A stretch of 64,000 nucleotides of DNA from positions 70,190 to 134,189 of the forward strand of contig WVZY01000057.1 in NCBI GenBank assembly GCA_011772205.1. The letters are read 5' to 3'. The stretch's first letter is position 1, and every line of letters starts with the position of its first letter. The position numbers were made by a program, and so were the translations under genes. This DNA is from Candidatus Latescibacterota bacterium (GTDB taxonomy: Bacteria; Krumholzibacteriota; Krumholzibacteriia; WVZY01). The notes beneath the pieces were generated by a model, which ran no database searches, was not told the origin of the DNA, and worked only from the letters and a program-made list of their open reading frames with translations. Positions 20,676 through 30,515 of the stretch are shown piece by piece.

Positions 20676-21800
20676 CTAGGTTTTCCGCTTTTGTGACAGC
20701 TCCACGGCACGTTGGATTGCGTCTTCCAATTTCTTGAAGGGTAAAATGCCCAACCCCTTCAAGATTTGGTGGCCTTCTTCCTCGAGGTTCCCGATCATTC
20801 GCACCACGATCGGCGTATCGGTGGGATGGTCCGCCAGGTATCGCTTGATACCCATCGCCAGCTCATCGCAGCGATTGAGTCCTGCGAACATATTGACGAG
20901 CAGAACGCGCATCGGCTTTGCCCTGGAAAGCAAATCGAAGGCTTCGTATATTCCCTCGTCATCGATTTGCGCCGTGTCGAGAAAATTTGCCGGTGTTCCT
21001 CCCGCCCTGTGCATCAGGTCCAGGATCGCCATGGTGAGGCCGGCGCCGCTGGAAAGCACGCCGATGTTCCCTTCCAGGTCGATGTACGTCCAGCTCTTCT
21101 GAGCGGCTTCTTCCGCAATGGGATCCTCGACGGGAATTTGTTTCTTCAACGCAATCAGGTTCTCGTGGCGAAACAGCGCTTCCTCGTTGACATTCAGCAC
21201 CGCATCCGCCGCGATGAGGCTGCCTTCGGCGGTGCGCACCAGAGGATTGATTTCCACCAGTTCACATTCGTATTCGCGGAAGATGCGGTACAGCGTTTCG
21301 AGGCAGCGTGCGGTATCTTCGCCCATTTGTGATGCTACCGGCGCGAGATCTTTCGAAGCCGGTCCCTTCAGAATATTGACGGGGAGCTTAAAGATGCTCT
21401 CGGGTCGATGCCGGGCGGTCTCTTCGATCTCCACACCTCCTTCGAGGCTTGCAATCATCACGGGACAGCGTTTGGCATAGTCGATGGTGACGGCAATGTA
21501 CCATTCATCCGATATGAAAAGCTTTTCCTCCACGAGCAATGTGCGGATTCGCTCTCCTTTGATACTCATGCCAAAAAGACGCATGGATTGTTCGAACGCT
21601 TCATCAGGGCTATTGGTAAAGGCGATGCCTCCCGCTTTGCCCCTGCCTTTCACGCCCAGCTGTGGCTTGAGCACGGCGGCCTTTCCGAGCTTTCGTGCCG
21701 CATCTGCTGCTTCTTCAGGCGTTTTTGCAATTCTTCCGCGGGGAATGGCAATTCCGTAGTCGGAAAACACGGATTTTGCCTGATATTCACGCAGTTTCAT
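20676..21800 (-). CDS. sucC: Succinate-CoA ligase beta subunit
   Basis: The ATP-grasp beta subunit pairs with SucD. It starts MKLREYQAKSVFSDYGIAIPRG, the normal family N-terminus, with the VLKPQLGVKGRGKAGG nucleotide-binding segment near residues 42-57, ELVEINPLVRT, and the C-terminal LVNMFAGLNRCDELA. The open frame continues upstream to 22262, but that part resembles no SucC and I take ATG 21800, giving 374 residues. The ribosome binding site is weak. A candidate promoter lies 90 bases upstream, overlapping one that faces the other way. Confidence 0.96.
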   Translation of the reverse strand: MKLREYQAKSVFSDYGIAIPRGRIAKTPEEAADAARKLGKAAVLKPQLGVKGRGKAGGIAFTNSPDEAFEQSMRLFGMSIKGERIRTLLVEEKLFISDEWYIAVTIDYAKRCPVMIASLEGGVEIEETARHRPESIFKLPVNILKGPASKDLAPVASQMGEDTARCLETLYRIFREYECELVEINPLVRTAEGSLIAADAVLNVNEEALFRHENLIALKKQIPVEDPIAEEAAQKSWTYIDLEGNIGVLSSGAGLTMAILDLMHRAGGTPANFLDTAQIDDEGIYEAFDLLSRAKPMRVLLVNMFAGLNRCDELAMGIKRYLADHPTDTPIVVRMIGNLEEEGHQILKGLGILPFKKLEDAIQRAVELSQKRKT

Positions 21801-21875
21801 AAAACGATCATTCCAAGGGATGGCTGTTTCGAACAGCCGTGCAAGCGTAGATCGTGATTGGACATCACTCAGTGG

Positions 21876-21903
21876 TTGACGCAGGAGCAGTATAGCATAT
21901 AGA
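21876..21903 (+). promoter_or_regulatory. Candidate sigma70-type promoter toward the methyltransferase gene
   Basis: TTGACG (21876-21881), a 16-base spacer and TATAGA (21898-21903) face right. It would give a leader of about 180 bases before the ATG at 22094. It overlaps the leftward candidate promoter for sucCD, so the two would exclude each other. Confidence 0.45.
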
Positions 21904-21917
21904 AATGAAGTTGATAA
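21889..21917 (-). promoter_or_regulatory. Candidate sigma70-type promoter for sucCD
   Basis: On the minus strand, TTATCA (21917-21912), a 17-base spacer and TATACT (21894-21889) precede the sucC ATG by about 90 bases. The spacing is ideal, the -35 is imperfect. It overlaps the rightward candidate at 21876-21903. Confidence 0.4.
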
Positions 21918-22093
21918 ATGACGATTGAACCTCGAGAAGATATTTTTAGCTCCAATTGGTATATAACACGCCCTGTGTGTCGGCGCTGCGCGTGGCACTT
22001 GCAGAGAGAGGCTCCGGGAATTGCTAAGGGATCTCAGGCTGGTGCAAAGCTTGTGGGGGCGCGGCATAGAGGGCAATAGGTGGAGCGAAAGCC

Positions 22094-22930
22094 ATGCAAC
22101 ATTTCGAAAACTGGGAATACGATATAAATGATCCATCGCTCGTCTCGGTTTGTGACGAGCTCCCTCTGTGGTCGGCACCGTTTGGATTGAAGCTGCTCGA
22201 TACGATCGAATACCGGCCGGACATGAACGTGCTGGATATAGGATGCGGTACGGGATTTCCATTGCTGGAGCTGGCCGGGAGGTTGGGGAGATCGTGCCGT
22301 GTGTACGGAATCGACCCTTGGAAAACGGCCGTTGAACGCATCCGCCTGAAATTGAAGGTGTGGAAGATCCAGAATGTGGAAGTCATTCATGGAGTGGCCG
22401 AGAGAATGCCGTTCGACGATAGGTTCTTTCATCTCATCGTTTCGAACAACGGGATCAACAATGTGGACGATCCCGAAGAGGTGCTATCAGAGTGCTTCAG
22501 AGTGGCCCGCCCAGGGTGCCAATTAGTTGTCACAGTGAATCTGCCGGACACGATGATTGAGTTTTACAATATGTACGAGGAGACGCTTCAAAAGTTGGGA
22601 AAGACAAAAGAAGTCGCCAAAATGAATGAGCATATATCCGCTCGCCGCAAACCGTTGGATGCCACGAAAAAAATGCTGATTGATGCGGGCTTCGAATTGA
22701 TAAATGTGGTCGAGGATTCATTCAAGATGAAGTTTCTCGACGGAAGCGCTCTAATGCAGCATCCGTCAATCAAATTGGCTTTTTTGGAACCATGGAAAGG
22801 GATTTTGCAGGAGAACGATGTCGAAGAAGTATTTGGCCATTTGGTGGACCGCTTGAACTCATATGCAAATGCAAAAGGCGAACTCAGTTTGACCGTCCCC
22901 TTGGCTTGTATCGACAGCCGGAAGAAATGA
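22094..22930 (+). CDS. Class I SAM-dependent methyltransferase
   Basis: This 278-residue soluble protein has a Rossmann-like methyltransferase fold. Motif I is VLDIGCGTGFPLLELAGRLG, at about residues 47-66. It is followed by the acidic YGIDPW, the motif II-like region FHLIVSNNGINNVDDPEEVL and the post-motif GCQLVVTV. The C-terminal half (about 155-278) contains no motif I know. Substrates of this broad family range from quinones to small metabolites and cannot be inferred. It stands alone downstream of a divergent promoter region shared with sucC. Confidence 0.85.
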   Translation: MQHFENWEYDINDPSLVSVCDELPLWSAPFGLKLLDTIEYRPDMNVLDIGCGTGFPLLELAGRLGRSCRVYGIDPWKTAVERIRLKLKVWKIQNVEVIHGVAERMPFDDRFFHLIVSNNGINNVDDPEEVLSECFRVARPGCQLVVTVNLPDTMIEFYNMYEETLQKLGKTKEVAKMNEHISARRKPLDATKKMLIDAGFELINVVEDSFKMKFLDGSALMQHPSIKLAFLEPWKGILQENDVEEVFGHLVDRLNSYANAKGELSLTVPLACIDSRKK

Positions 22931-22997
22931 GTCTTGAGGTTTTCGCTGGCTTTTGAATTTCTTGATCAACTGCGGCATCTAAACATGGAGGGTGAAC

Positions 22998-24122
22998 ATG
23001 AAGTCGGTAATCGGCAAGACGCTCGCGACGATTGTTACTATCGGAGTCGCGGCCATACTCTTGATGGACCAGGTCAAATCCGATCCAGGAGATGAAGCCG
23101 CTACCCTCGATCAATACGACATTATCTTCTATGGGTCGTCAACTCGGTCGAGCCCCAATATTATCATGCGGCTCGATAACAACGCGGAGATCCTGCTTGC
23201 CTGCGTTTCCGGAAGGACACAAGAGGGTCTGAAAGAAGCAGGCTTCCGATTCACGGAAAGCCAATTGACGCTGCTGGAAGAGTGGGGTCTTCTCGAAAGT
23301 GATGAAGATGTCCTGAAAACGGCGTTCCCGGTCATCGATTTGGAGAAAGCTAAAATCCTGCGGGCCGAGACGAAAGAGCACGGCTATCAGCTGGGTCACA
23401 AGATCCATAAGGACCTTAAGGCGTTGAAAGAGAAACTTCAGCCCAAGAAGCGACTGCTGAATCATTATACGATTCTTTTTTCGTACGTTATTGACGGCTT
23501 GGTTTGGGATTTGTTCGAAGAGAAGGGCCTTCTCGGACTCAAGGACATAACGGTTGAGAATCCTTTCTGGACTGGAATGCTTTGGGTCATTTATCCCCCC
23601 AGGCAGTTTTCATGCGGCACCAATACGATCTCGCACGAAGACATCAGTCTCAAGATCAATTGGAGCGAAGCAACGCTCCCGAAAATGAAGGCGCTGCATT
23701 CCAGAAAAAACATCGAGGCTTTCTTGAACGATTACGTGGATAGAGGGAAAATCAGAAATCAAGATGTGATAGATGCATACGTGCCTCTGAACATATTGGA
23801 TAGATCAGGCCGTATAACCGTTCCGGTAATAGTGGAAAAACGAGGCGATCCGCTGTACGAGATCTGCCTGTCCATTTCTCGAAACGTCGTTGATTATGTC
23901 ATGCAGGAGATCGACCTCACCGGGATGAAACATCGCCTGGGGCTTCGAGATGAGGGGCAAGCGCTCCTCATCGTCTATCACGAGCTGATGTGGGATATGA
24001 TGGACTACCTCGAGGCTCAAGGACTGACGAGAAAACCTAACGCCTTCGCCTCTCCAGATCGGGCTCAACCAAAGGACATCGGAGATTTGGTATTTATCGT
24101 GGACCACGCCCGAAGGCGGTGA
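22998..24122 (+). CDS. Secreted or membrane-anchored protein of unknown function
   Basis: I do not recognise this 374-residue protein. ATG 22998 has GGAGGG 5 bases upstream and gives an N-terminal signal sequence or anchor (MKSVIGKTLATIVTIGVAAILL) followed by a largely hydrophilic, mixed alpha/beta body. Features include a tryptophan-rich stretch FWTGMLWVIYPPRQFSCG near residues 195-212 and HELMWDMMDYLEAQGL near the C-terminus. The sequence FTESQLTLLEEWGLLESD (about 77-94) resembles a helix-turn-helix or wing segment, but this is weak. It probably acts in the cell envelope. No neighbour indicates a function. Confidence 0.7.
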   Translation: MKSVIGKTLATIVTIGVAAILLMDQVKSDPGDEAATLDQYDIIFYGSSTRSSPNIIMRLDNNAEILLACVSGRTQEGLKEAGFRFTESQLTLLEEWGLLESDEDVLKTAFPVIDLEKAKILRAETKEHGYQLGHKIHKDLKALKEKLQPKKRLLNHYTILFSYVIDGLVWDLFEEKGLLGLKDITVENPFWTGMLWVIYPPRQFSCGTNTISHEDISLKINWSEATLPKMKALHSRKNIEAFLNDYVDRGKIRNQDVIDAYVPLNILDRSGRITVPVIVEKRGDPLYEICLSISRNVVDYVMQEIDLTGMKHRLGLRDEGQALLIVYHELMWDMMDYLEAQGLTRKPNAFASPDRAQPKDIGDLVFIVDHARRR

Positions 24123-24353
24123 CCGTCCGGGATCCCGAATATTTAAAAGTAAGCTGATTTGGACAGGACATGTTAGAGTCGGCCTGAGGCCAATGGTCCT
24201 GAGAAAAAGGGTTCTCTGGAGCTTCATACAAAATCGCTTCCTCACTGTAATACCAAACAATTTTATAACAATTGATTCAGCATCAATATGCTAAAATGCT
24301 GTCTTACGTAGAATGCTTATCGAAACCCGCCAAAGTCAACTCAGGAGAAACGC

Positions 24354-25496
24354 ATGCCACCAAGGAAAGCGAGAATGAAAGTGAGAAAGGGCTGTTCGAT
24401 GGAACAGGACGAAGCAAGAGCGGTTCGAGAACTGGCCACAAAAATAAAGCAACCCGGTTCCTCCGTTAGCTGCATTTTCGCCTCGTCCAACTTTGATTTG
24501 GAAAAGCTTGGATCCGAGCTGCGGAGCGCTTTTCGAGGTCCGGTCATCGGATGCACAACTTCTGGTGAGATTACGCCCCAAGGCTACGCTCAGGGCACCC
24601 TTTGTGGATTTAGCATCGTCAGCAAAGAATTGAAAGCGCACCCCTTCATGATCACCTCTCTGAAAAACTTTGATGCCACAGGGATGGAAGATGTGGTGAA
24701 GTCGTTGCAAAATATTCTATCGAGAACCTTGAAGGTGTCGCCGGAAGCCAGGGCGTTTGGCTTGCTTTTCATCGATGGGCTCTGCACGATGGAGGAGCAG
24801 GTTGTTGCGATCCTCGCGAATGCTTTGGAAGATGTCCCCATTGTCGGAGGATCGGCTGGAGATGACTTGAAATTCGAAAAGACTCATGTTTACTCGAAAG
24901 GCGGATTCGTATCTGATGCCGGCATTTTTACGTTGTTCGTTACAACCTTGCCCTTCACACCCATAAAAACTCAGCATTTTCGGGCCTCGGACACACGTCT
25001 TGTGATTACAAAAGCCTCTCCCGAAAAAAGGATAGTGTATGAAATCAACGGTAGGCCGGCTGCGCAGGAATATGCCCGCGTAGTGGGCATAGATACTAAT
25101 GAACTCGCCCCTATGGTGTTTTCCACGTATCCGGTGATGCTGAGGTTTGGAGGAGAGTATTACGTTCGTTCCATCCAAAAGATGAACGAAGATGGGAGTC
25201 TCACGTTCTATTGCGCCATAGACGAAGGATTGGTGCTCAGAATCGCAAATGGAGAGAACCTGGTAGACAACCTGAGCGAAGCGTTTGAACAGGCGCGCAT
25301 CAAGATACCGAGAATCAAACTGACAATCGGCTGCGATTGCATTCTTCGTTTGCTGGAAGTGAAACATAAAGGTTTGCAGGACCAGGTCAACAAAATCATG
25401 ATGGAGAACAATGTCGTGGGATTCAACACTTATGGCGAGCAGTTCAATTCGGTTCATGTGAACCAAACGTTTACCGGAATCGTGTTGGGAGAATAG
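24354..25496 (+). CDS. FIST domain sensory protein
   Basis: This 380-residue protein matches the FIST_N plus FIST_C architecture, thought to sense small ligands such as amino acids in signalling systems. Typical segments are GPVIGCTTSGEITPQGY (about 62-78), FIDGLCTMEEQVV, PIVGGSAGDDLKFEKTHVY (about 162-180) and, near the C-terminus, NNVVGFNTYGEQFNSVHVNQTFTGIVLG. AGGAG lies 6 bases before ATG 24354. The downstream histidine kinase starts 2 bases after its stop, so the two are surely co-expressed. The FIST protein is a likely input module for that kinase. Confidence 0.9.
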   Translation: MPPRKARMKVRKGCSMEQDEARAVRELATKIKQPGSSVSCIFASSNFDLEKLGSELRSAFRGPVIGCTTSGEITPQGYAQGTLCGFSIVSKELKAHPFMITSLKNFDATGMEDVVKSLQNILSRTLKVSPEARAFGLLFIDGLCTMEEQVVAILANALEDVPIVGGSAGDDLKFEKTHVYSKGGFVSDAGIFTLFVTTLPFTPIKTQHFRASDTRLVITKASPEKRIVYEINGRPAAQEYARVVGIDTNELAPMVFSTYPVMLRFGGEYYVRSIQKMNEDGSLTFYCAIDEGLVLRIANGENLVDNLSEAFEQARIKIPRIKLTIGCDCILRLLEVKHKGLQDQVNKIMMENNVVGFNTYGEQFNSVHVNQTFTGIVLGE

Positions 25497-25498
25497 TA

Positions 25499-28213
25499 AT
25501 GAGTAAGGAAACGGAGTTGAGGGAGCGCATAGAAGCTCTCGAGAGTGAGATCACCAGACTGGAGAAGGTCAACGAGGCCTTGATGAACCGGGTGGAGCGG
25601 AGCACCGATGCGGCCGGATCCGCGTACTCGCTTTTTGAAACCAACATACTTCTCCAAAACACAATCAAGGAGCACACCGGGCGTCTGATCGAGATCAACC
25701 ATATGCTGCAGCGTGAAATCGGTGAGCGCAAGAAGACGGAGGAGGCGCTGCGTTGGGAGAGGAACTTCGTTGATGCCGTTTTGGAGGTGGCAGGCGCGCT
25801 CATCGTGGTGCTGGATCGGAAGGGTCGTATCGTGCGATTCAACCGCCAATGTGAGAAGGTCACGGAATACGCTTTCGATGAGGTGCGCGGGAAGCCCTTT
25901 TGGACGTTCCTCATCGAGGAAGAGATGGAAAAGGTCAGGAATGTTTTCGAAGGCCTCAAAGCCGGTGAGGTATCCAGTCAGGCGGAGAATTACTGGGTAT
26001 CCAAGACAGGGGAGAAGCGGTTGATCGCGTGGTCGAATACCTCGTTGAACGAAGAAAGCGGCAAAGTCCAGTACATCGTCGGAATCGGGATCGATATTAC
26101 GGAGATGAGGGAGGCGGAGGAAAAATTGAAGCTCTACAGTCGCATATTCATGTCTTCGAGCGACGGTATCGCCATAACAGATCCGGAGGGCATTATTATC
26201 GAAAGAAATCCTGCCCACCGGCAGTTCTTGGGATTGCCGGATGATGCGGTGATCGGCAAGCCGGCCATGCAGTTCATCGGTGGGATCAATGCGGCAAAAG
26301 TCATGAAAGCCATTGCGGAAGATGGGCGCTTTCGTGGAGAATTCGAATTAGGTGATAAAGATGCTGAGAGGGGTTATTGCATAGATTTGTCCCTGTTCCC
26401 GATCTATAACGAGGTTGGAGATCTTCTCTATTATGTAGGTATGGGTCGGGACATCACACAGCGCAAGCGGGATCAGGAAGCCCTCGCCGCCCGCCTGCGC
26501 TACGAGATAGGACTGGCGGGCTGTTCGCAAGCGCTACTCCAAGCGGGGCCTCTGGACGAGATCATACCGAATGCGTTGCAGCATCTGCTGAGTGCAACGG
26601 AAGTCGAAAGAGCTTATATATTCGAGAACTTCGAAGATCCCCTGGATGGTCTTTGCGGGCGCCTGAAATATGAAGTCTGCGCTGTTGGAGTGGAGGATGA
26701 ATTCGACAACCCGCTGCTCCAGCACCTTCCATACAGAGAAAGCTTTGGCCCGTGGCGGGAGCACCTTGCGAGCAACAAGCCTTACGGGGGGATAACGAGG
26801 AATCTGCATCATGGCTTGCGGGAGCTGTTGCAGCAGCAAGGTGTCCTGTCCATTATCATGATCCCGATCTGGATCAACGAGGACTGGTACGGATTCATCG
26901 GTTTCGATGATCTTGATCAGGAACGGGATTGGACTCAAGAAGAGGTGCGGTTGTTGGGAACTGCCGCGGACATGATTGGCGGATTTCTGGCTCGCCGCCG
27001 TGCAGCCGAAGCGCTGCGTTCGAGCGAACAGCGATTTCGCATGCTCGTTGAGAATTCGAACAACATCATCTTCTCGTTGAATCCCGAAGGCGCATTCACG
27101 TACATTTCGCCCAAATTCGAGGATTATTCGGGATTCTCCGTGGAAGATTTTCTCGGTAAACCTGTGAGCAGCATGATTTATGAAGAAGACGCACCGGTCT
27201 TCATGGATTGGCTGACAAAACGACTGCTGAGAGGATACGACGGGCAGCAGAACGTGCAAGGAAGGTTCCTCGATAAGAACGGGAAGCTGCGATGGTTCGT
27301 ATCGAATGCATCCGTGGTCCGAGATGAAGAAGAAAAGCCAATGGAGATCATCGGAGTGGCGCATGACGTGACGGACATGAAGCAAGCTCTTGACGATCTC
27401 GAAGAGGCCAACCGGAATTTGCATCAAACTCAGGTCCAGCTAATTCAATCGGAAAAAATGGCATCACTCGGGATGCTCGTCGCCGGAATAGCACACGAGA
27501 TCAACACGCCTGTTGGATCGATCAACAGCATGCATAACACGCTGGTTCGCGCGACCGATAAGCTTTTCGGGGCTTTGAAAAAGGACTATTCAGAGGATTC
27601 AAGCAATTATGCGATGGTTGAGTCGATGTCTGAAATAATTGGCGATGCCAACCAGGTGATTCAATCGGCTGTCGAGCGTGTGACTACGATAGTCCGAAGA
27701 CTCCGATCATTTGCGAGGCTTGATGAAGCCGAACTGCATGAAGCGGCTGATATTCACGAAGGTTTGGAGGACACGCTGACACTGATTCACCACGAGATCA
27801 AGCACAATATCAAAGTGAACCGCATGTACGGCGATGTTCCTCGCTTCGCGTGCTTTCTGGGAAGAATGAATCAGGTATTCGTCAATATCTTGATCAATGC
27901 CAAACAAGCAATTGTAGGAAAAGGTGAAATCACGATCACGACGTATCATCGTGATGACAAGGTCTATATTGAATTTAGCGATACCGGTATTGGTATACCC
28001 GAGGACAAATTGGACAAGATTTTCGACCCCGGCTTTACAACAAAGGGTGTCGGAGTTGGAACGGGACTTGGTTTGTCGATTTGCTATCAAATTATCCAGG
28101 AGCATCACGGAGACATTCGGGTTAAAAGCAAAGTTGGAGAGGGAACAACCTTCACGGTCGTCCTGCCGACGAATCTGGATAAAATTCTCGGGGAGGAAAC
28201 TGGAAAGAAATGA
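25499..28213 (+). CDS. Multi-PAS/GAF sensor histidine kinase
   Basis: This is a 904-residue cytoplasmic hybrid of sensor domains with a histidine kinase. A coiled-coil N-terminus (about 1-75) is followed by PAS domains at about 85-200 and 210-325, a GAF-like domain at about 330-500, a third PAS at about 510-630, and the kinase core. The phospho-acceptor is H666, in AGIAHEINTP. The N box is NQVFVNILINAKQAI, and the G boxes are DTGIGIPEDK and GTGLGLSI. There are no transmembrane segments and no receiver domain. It is coupled to the FIST gene by a 2-base gap. No response regulator lies nearby, so the output is elsewhere. Confidence 0.93.
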   Translation: MSKETELRERIEALESEITRLEKVNEALMNRVERSTDAAGSAYSLFETNILLQNTIKEHTGRLIEINHMLQREIGERKKTEEALRWERNFVDAVLEVAGALIVVLDRKGRIVRFNRQCEKVTEYAFDEVRGKPFWTFLIEEEMEKVRNVFEGLKAGEVSSQAENYWVSKTGEKRLIAWSNTSLNEESGKVQYIVGIGIDITEMREAEEKLKLYSRIFMSSSDGIAITDPEGIIIERNPAHRQFLGLPDDAVIGKPAMQFIGGINAAKVMKAIAEDGRFRGEFELGDKDAERGYCIDLSLFPIYNEVGDLLYYVGMGRDITQRKRDQEALAARLRYEIGLAGCSQALLQAGPLDEIIPNALQHLLSATEVERAYIFENFEDPLDGLCGRLKYEVCAVGVEDEFDNPLLQHLPYRESFGPWREHLASNKPYGGITRNLHHGLRELLQQQGVLSIIMIPIWINEDWYGFIGFDDLDQERDWTQEEVRLLGTAADMIGGFLARRRAAEALRSSEQRFRMLVENSNNIIFSLNPEGAFTYISPKFEDYSGFSVEDFLGKPVSSMIYEEDAPVFMDWLTKRLLRGYDGQQNVQGRFLDKNGKLRWFVSNASVVRDEEEKPMEIIGVAHDVTDMKQALDDLEEANRNLHQTQVQLIQSEKMASLGMLVAGIAHEINTPVGSINSMHNTLVRATDKLFGALKKDYSEDSSNYAMVESMSEIIGDANQVIQSAVERVTTIVRRLRSFARLDEAELHEAADIHEGLEDTLTLIHHEIKHNIKVNRMYGDVPRFACFLGRMNQVFVNILINAKQAIVGKGEITITTYHRDDKVYIEFSDTGIGIPEDKLDKIFDPGFTTKGVGVGTGLGLSICYQIIQEHHGDIRVKSKVGEGTTFTVVLPTNLDKILGEETGKK

Positions 28214-28298
28214 AGTCGACGATTGACGGAGCCTCCCGTTAGGTTCGATGACCGGGTGGTAGGTGCATTACTTCGGAGCAGTCATTCGGAGGTTTGCG

Positions 28299-28853
28299 AT
28301 GGCGAGCTTTTCGGATCGCGTTGTTCGAGCTGCAAAACTCGATGTGACTCTTTACGAAGAAGTTGAAAGGGATAGGGAGGCGATCGGCCAGGCGATGTGT
28401 GTGGTGGTTCTGTCGAGCGTCGCTGCGGGTATCGGAAGCATCAACGTCTTGAATATAGGCATTCAAGGCATGCTACTAAGGAGCGTTTCAGCGCTATTCG
28501 GATGGTTTGTGTGGGCCTGGCTCACTTACTTCATCGGTTCGCGGCTGCTTCCGGAACCGCAAACAGAAGCGGACGTCGGTGAACTCCTTCGGACCATTGG
28601 ATTCTCCAGCGCGCCGGGATTGATCCGAGTGCTCGGAATCATACCGGGGACCGCCCAGATCGTTTTTTTTGTTGCAGCGGTCTGGATGCTCGTTGCGATG
28701 GTCATCGCGGTCAGACAGGCGCTCGATTATACGAGCACGTTGAGGGCGGTGGGCGTATGCTTGATCGGTTGGATGATTCAGTTGTTCCTTCTAATGATCC
28801 TGCTCTCGATAGTACGTACTGATGCGCCCGTGGGCGGCATGATAACTCACTAG
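28299..28853 (+). CDS. Yip1-like multi-pass membrane protein
   Basis: This 184-residue protein has about five predicted transmembrane helices (about 35-58, 63-85, 105-122, 124-145 and 158-178) after a soluble N-terminal helix. ATG 28299 follows GGAGG at 6 bases. The layout and the segment GELLRTIGFSSAPGLIRVLGIIPG resemble bacterial Yip1-domain proteins, whose role is unknown. It ends one base before the stop codon of the convergent arsenite-permease pseudogene. Being 85 bases downstream of the kinase, it may be co-transcribed with it. Confidence 0.75.
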   Translation: MASFSDRVVRAAKLDVTLYEEVERDREAIGQAMCVVVLSSVAAGIGSINVLNIGIQGMLLRSVSALFGWFVWAWLTYFIGSRLLPEPQTEADVGELLRTIGFSSAPGLIRVLGIIPGTAQIVFFVAAVWMLVAMVIAVRQALDYTSTLRAVGVCLIGWMIQLFLLMILLSIVRTDAPVGGMITH

Positions 28854-28854
28854 C

Positions 28855-30515
28855 TCAGGGCGACTTTCCGAACCAATTCTGCGTCCGGAGACAAATCCTC
28901 ACCAGCATCAACATCACTGGAACCTCGATGAGAACGCCGACGACGGTGGCGAGCGCCGCACCGGAGGACAGGCCGAAGAGCATCGTCGCCGTCGCGATGG
29001 CTACCTCGAAATGGTTCGATGCGCCGATCAGCGCGGACGGCGCTGCATCGCGGTATCGGAGCTTGATGAGCTTGGCCAAACCATATGCAAGTAGAAAGAT
29101 CACGCTGGCTTGAATGAACAGAGGAATGGCGATCCAGAGAATCGTGGCGGGATTGGACAGGATGACCTCGCCTTTGAAAGAGAAAAGCGGCACGAGCGTT
29201 ATGAGAAGGGCCACGACGGTCACAGGAGTGAGAACGTGAAGGAATTTCTCCCTGAACCAGGCTTCCCCTCTGACGCAAATGATCTACTTCCGCGAGAAAT
29301 ATCCCGACACGAGAGGCAGGGCCACGTAGATTCCAATGGAAAGCAGCAGCGCCTGCCACGGAACGGGAAGCCTGCCGACACCGAGCAGGAAACCGCCGAG
29401 GGGCCCGTATAGGAAAAGCATTGTCAGCGAGTTTATCGCAACCATCACCAGCGTGTGGCCGTCGTTGCCTCTCGAGAGGTATCCCCACACCAGCACCATT
29501 GCCGTGCACGGTGCGATCCCTAAGAGAATGCAGCCAGCAAAGTAGCTCCGCCACAGGGGACTTCGAGCATCCGGATGCCATCCACGAGAATCACTTTCCC
29601 GGCTCCATGCGCAGCGCCGACCGGGAGATCCAATCCTAGCGGGAGTTTGATGTGGTCCACAGCATCCGGACCGATGAGGTTGTGGAACAGCGATCCAAGA
29701 AACAGCAGCGAAATCGCATACATACCGAAAGGCTTGATCGCCCAGTTGATGAAAAGAATGAGTCCCACAGGCCTCACGCTTTTTCCGGCCTCGAGCACTT
29801 CTGCGAAGTCAATTTTCACCATGATGGGGTACATCATGAAGAAGAGACAGACGGCGATCGGTACGGAAACAACTGGCGCCCCTTTGACGGAGATGGCGAG
29901 CCCGTCGAGGACGGATGCCACATAGGGAAAGACCTTACCGATGACGATGCCCTCAGCGATACAGAGAATCACCCAAACCGTGAGATATTTCTCGAAAAAA
30001 CCGAGGCCTTTTCCTTCAGCAGTGGATTGGGTGTCGATAGCAGGCACACCGACTGCTCTAGTTGTCGTTTCCAATGTTTGCTGTCGTCCAGTCTTGCGGC
30101 CCAAGTATTCTGTCAAGGTTTCCACGAACGTCGTGATCTCGTCACGGACACGGCGGTAATGCGCCAGCGCCTCTTCCTCGCTGTCTGCGTTTGCCGCGAG
30201 CTTTGGTGGATCGTCGAAACCTTTATGTAATACCGCTGTGTTACCGGGGAAAACGGGGCAATGCTCGCTTGCGTGATCGCAGACAGTAACAACGAGATCG
30301 AAATCGACGTCCATCAGCTCCCTCAGATGCTTGGACCGGTGTTTCGAGATGTCCACGCCAATCTCGTTCATCACTCGAACGGCTCTTGGATCGAGAGCGA
30401 AAGGAACGATACCGGCCGAGAACGCTTCGATGGCGTCACCTTTGAGGTGTCGCGCCCACCCCTCGGCCATTTGGCTCCGGCAGGAATTGCCAGTGCATAA
30501 AAAAAGGATCTTCAT
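28855..30515 (-). pseudogene. ArsC-ACR3 fusion (arsenate reductase + arsenite efflux permease), disrupted
   Basis: The N-terminal 140 residues are a low-molecular-weight-phosphatase-type arsenate reductase, with the P-loop C7-TGNSC-R13 and a distal CDHASEHC pair typical of thioredoxin-linked enzymes. A linker of about 35 residues leads into an ACR3 permease ([42 protein letters not shown]). The permease frame breaks near 29530-29536, where one base appears missing, and resumes as [24 protein letters not shown] at 29286-29284 then interrupts it after SGYFSRK, where I would expect Trp. The rest to 28855 is intact. The start overlaps the arsR stop (ATGA). Confidence 0.85.

Noticed and set aside
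21801-22262. N-terminal extension of sucC on the minus strand
   Set aside because: The family N-terminus MKLREYQ starts at 21800; the extra sequence crosses promoters and overlaps the methyltransferase gene.
29284-29286. TAG in the permease as a recoded amino acid (for example pyrrolysine)
   Set aside because: TAG ends nuoE, nuoL, the FIST gene and the YhaO-like gene normally, and the same permease also carries a frameshift, so decay or error is simpler.
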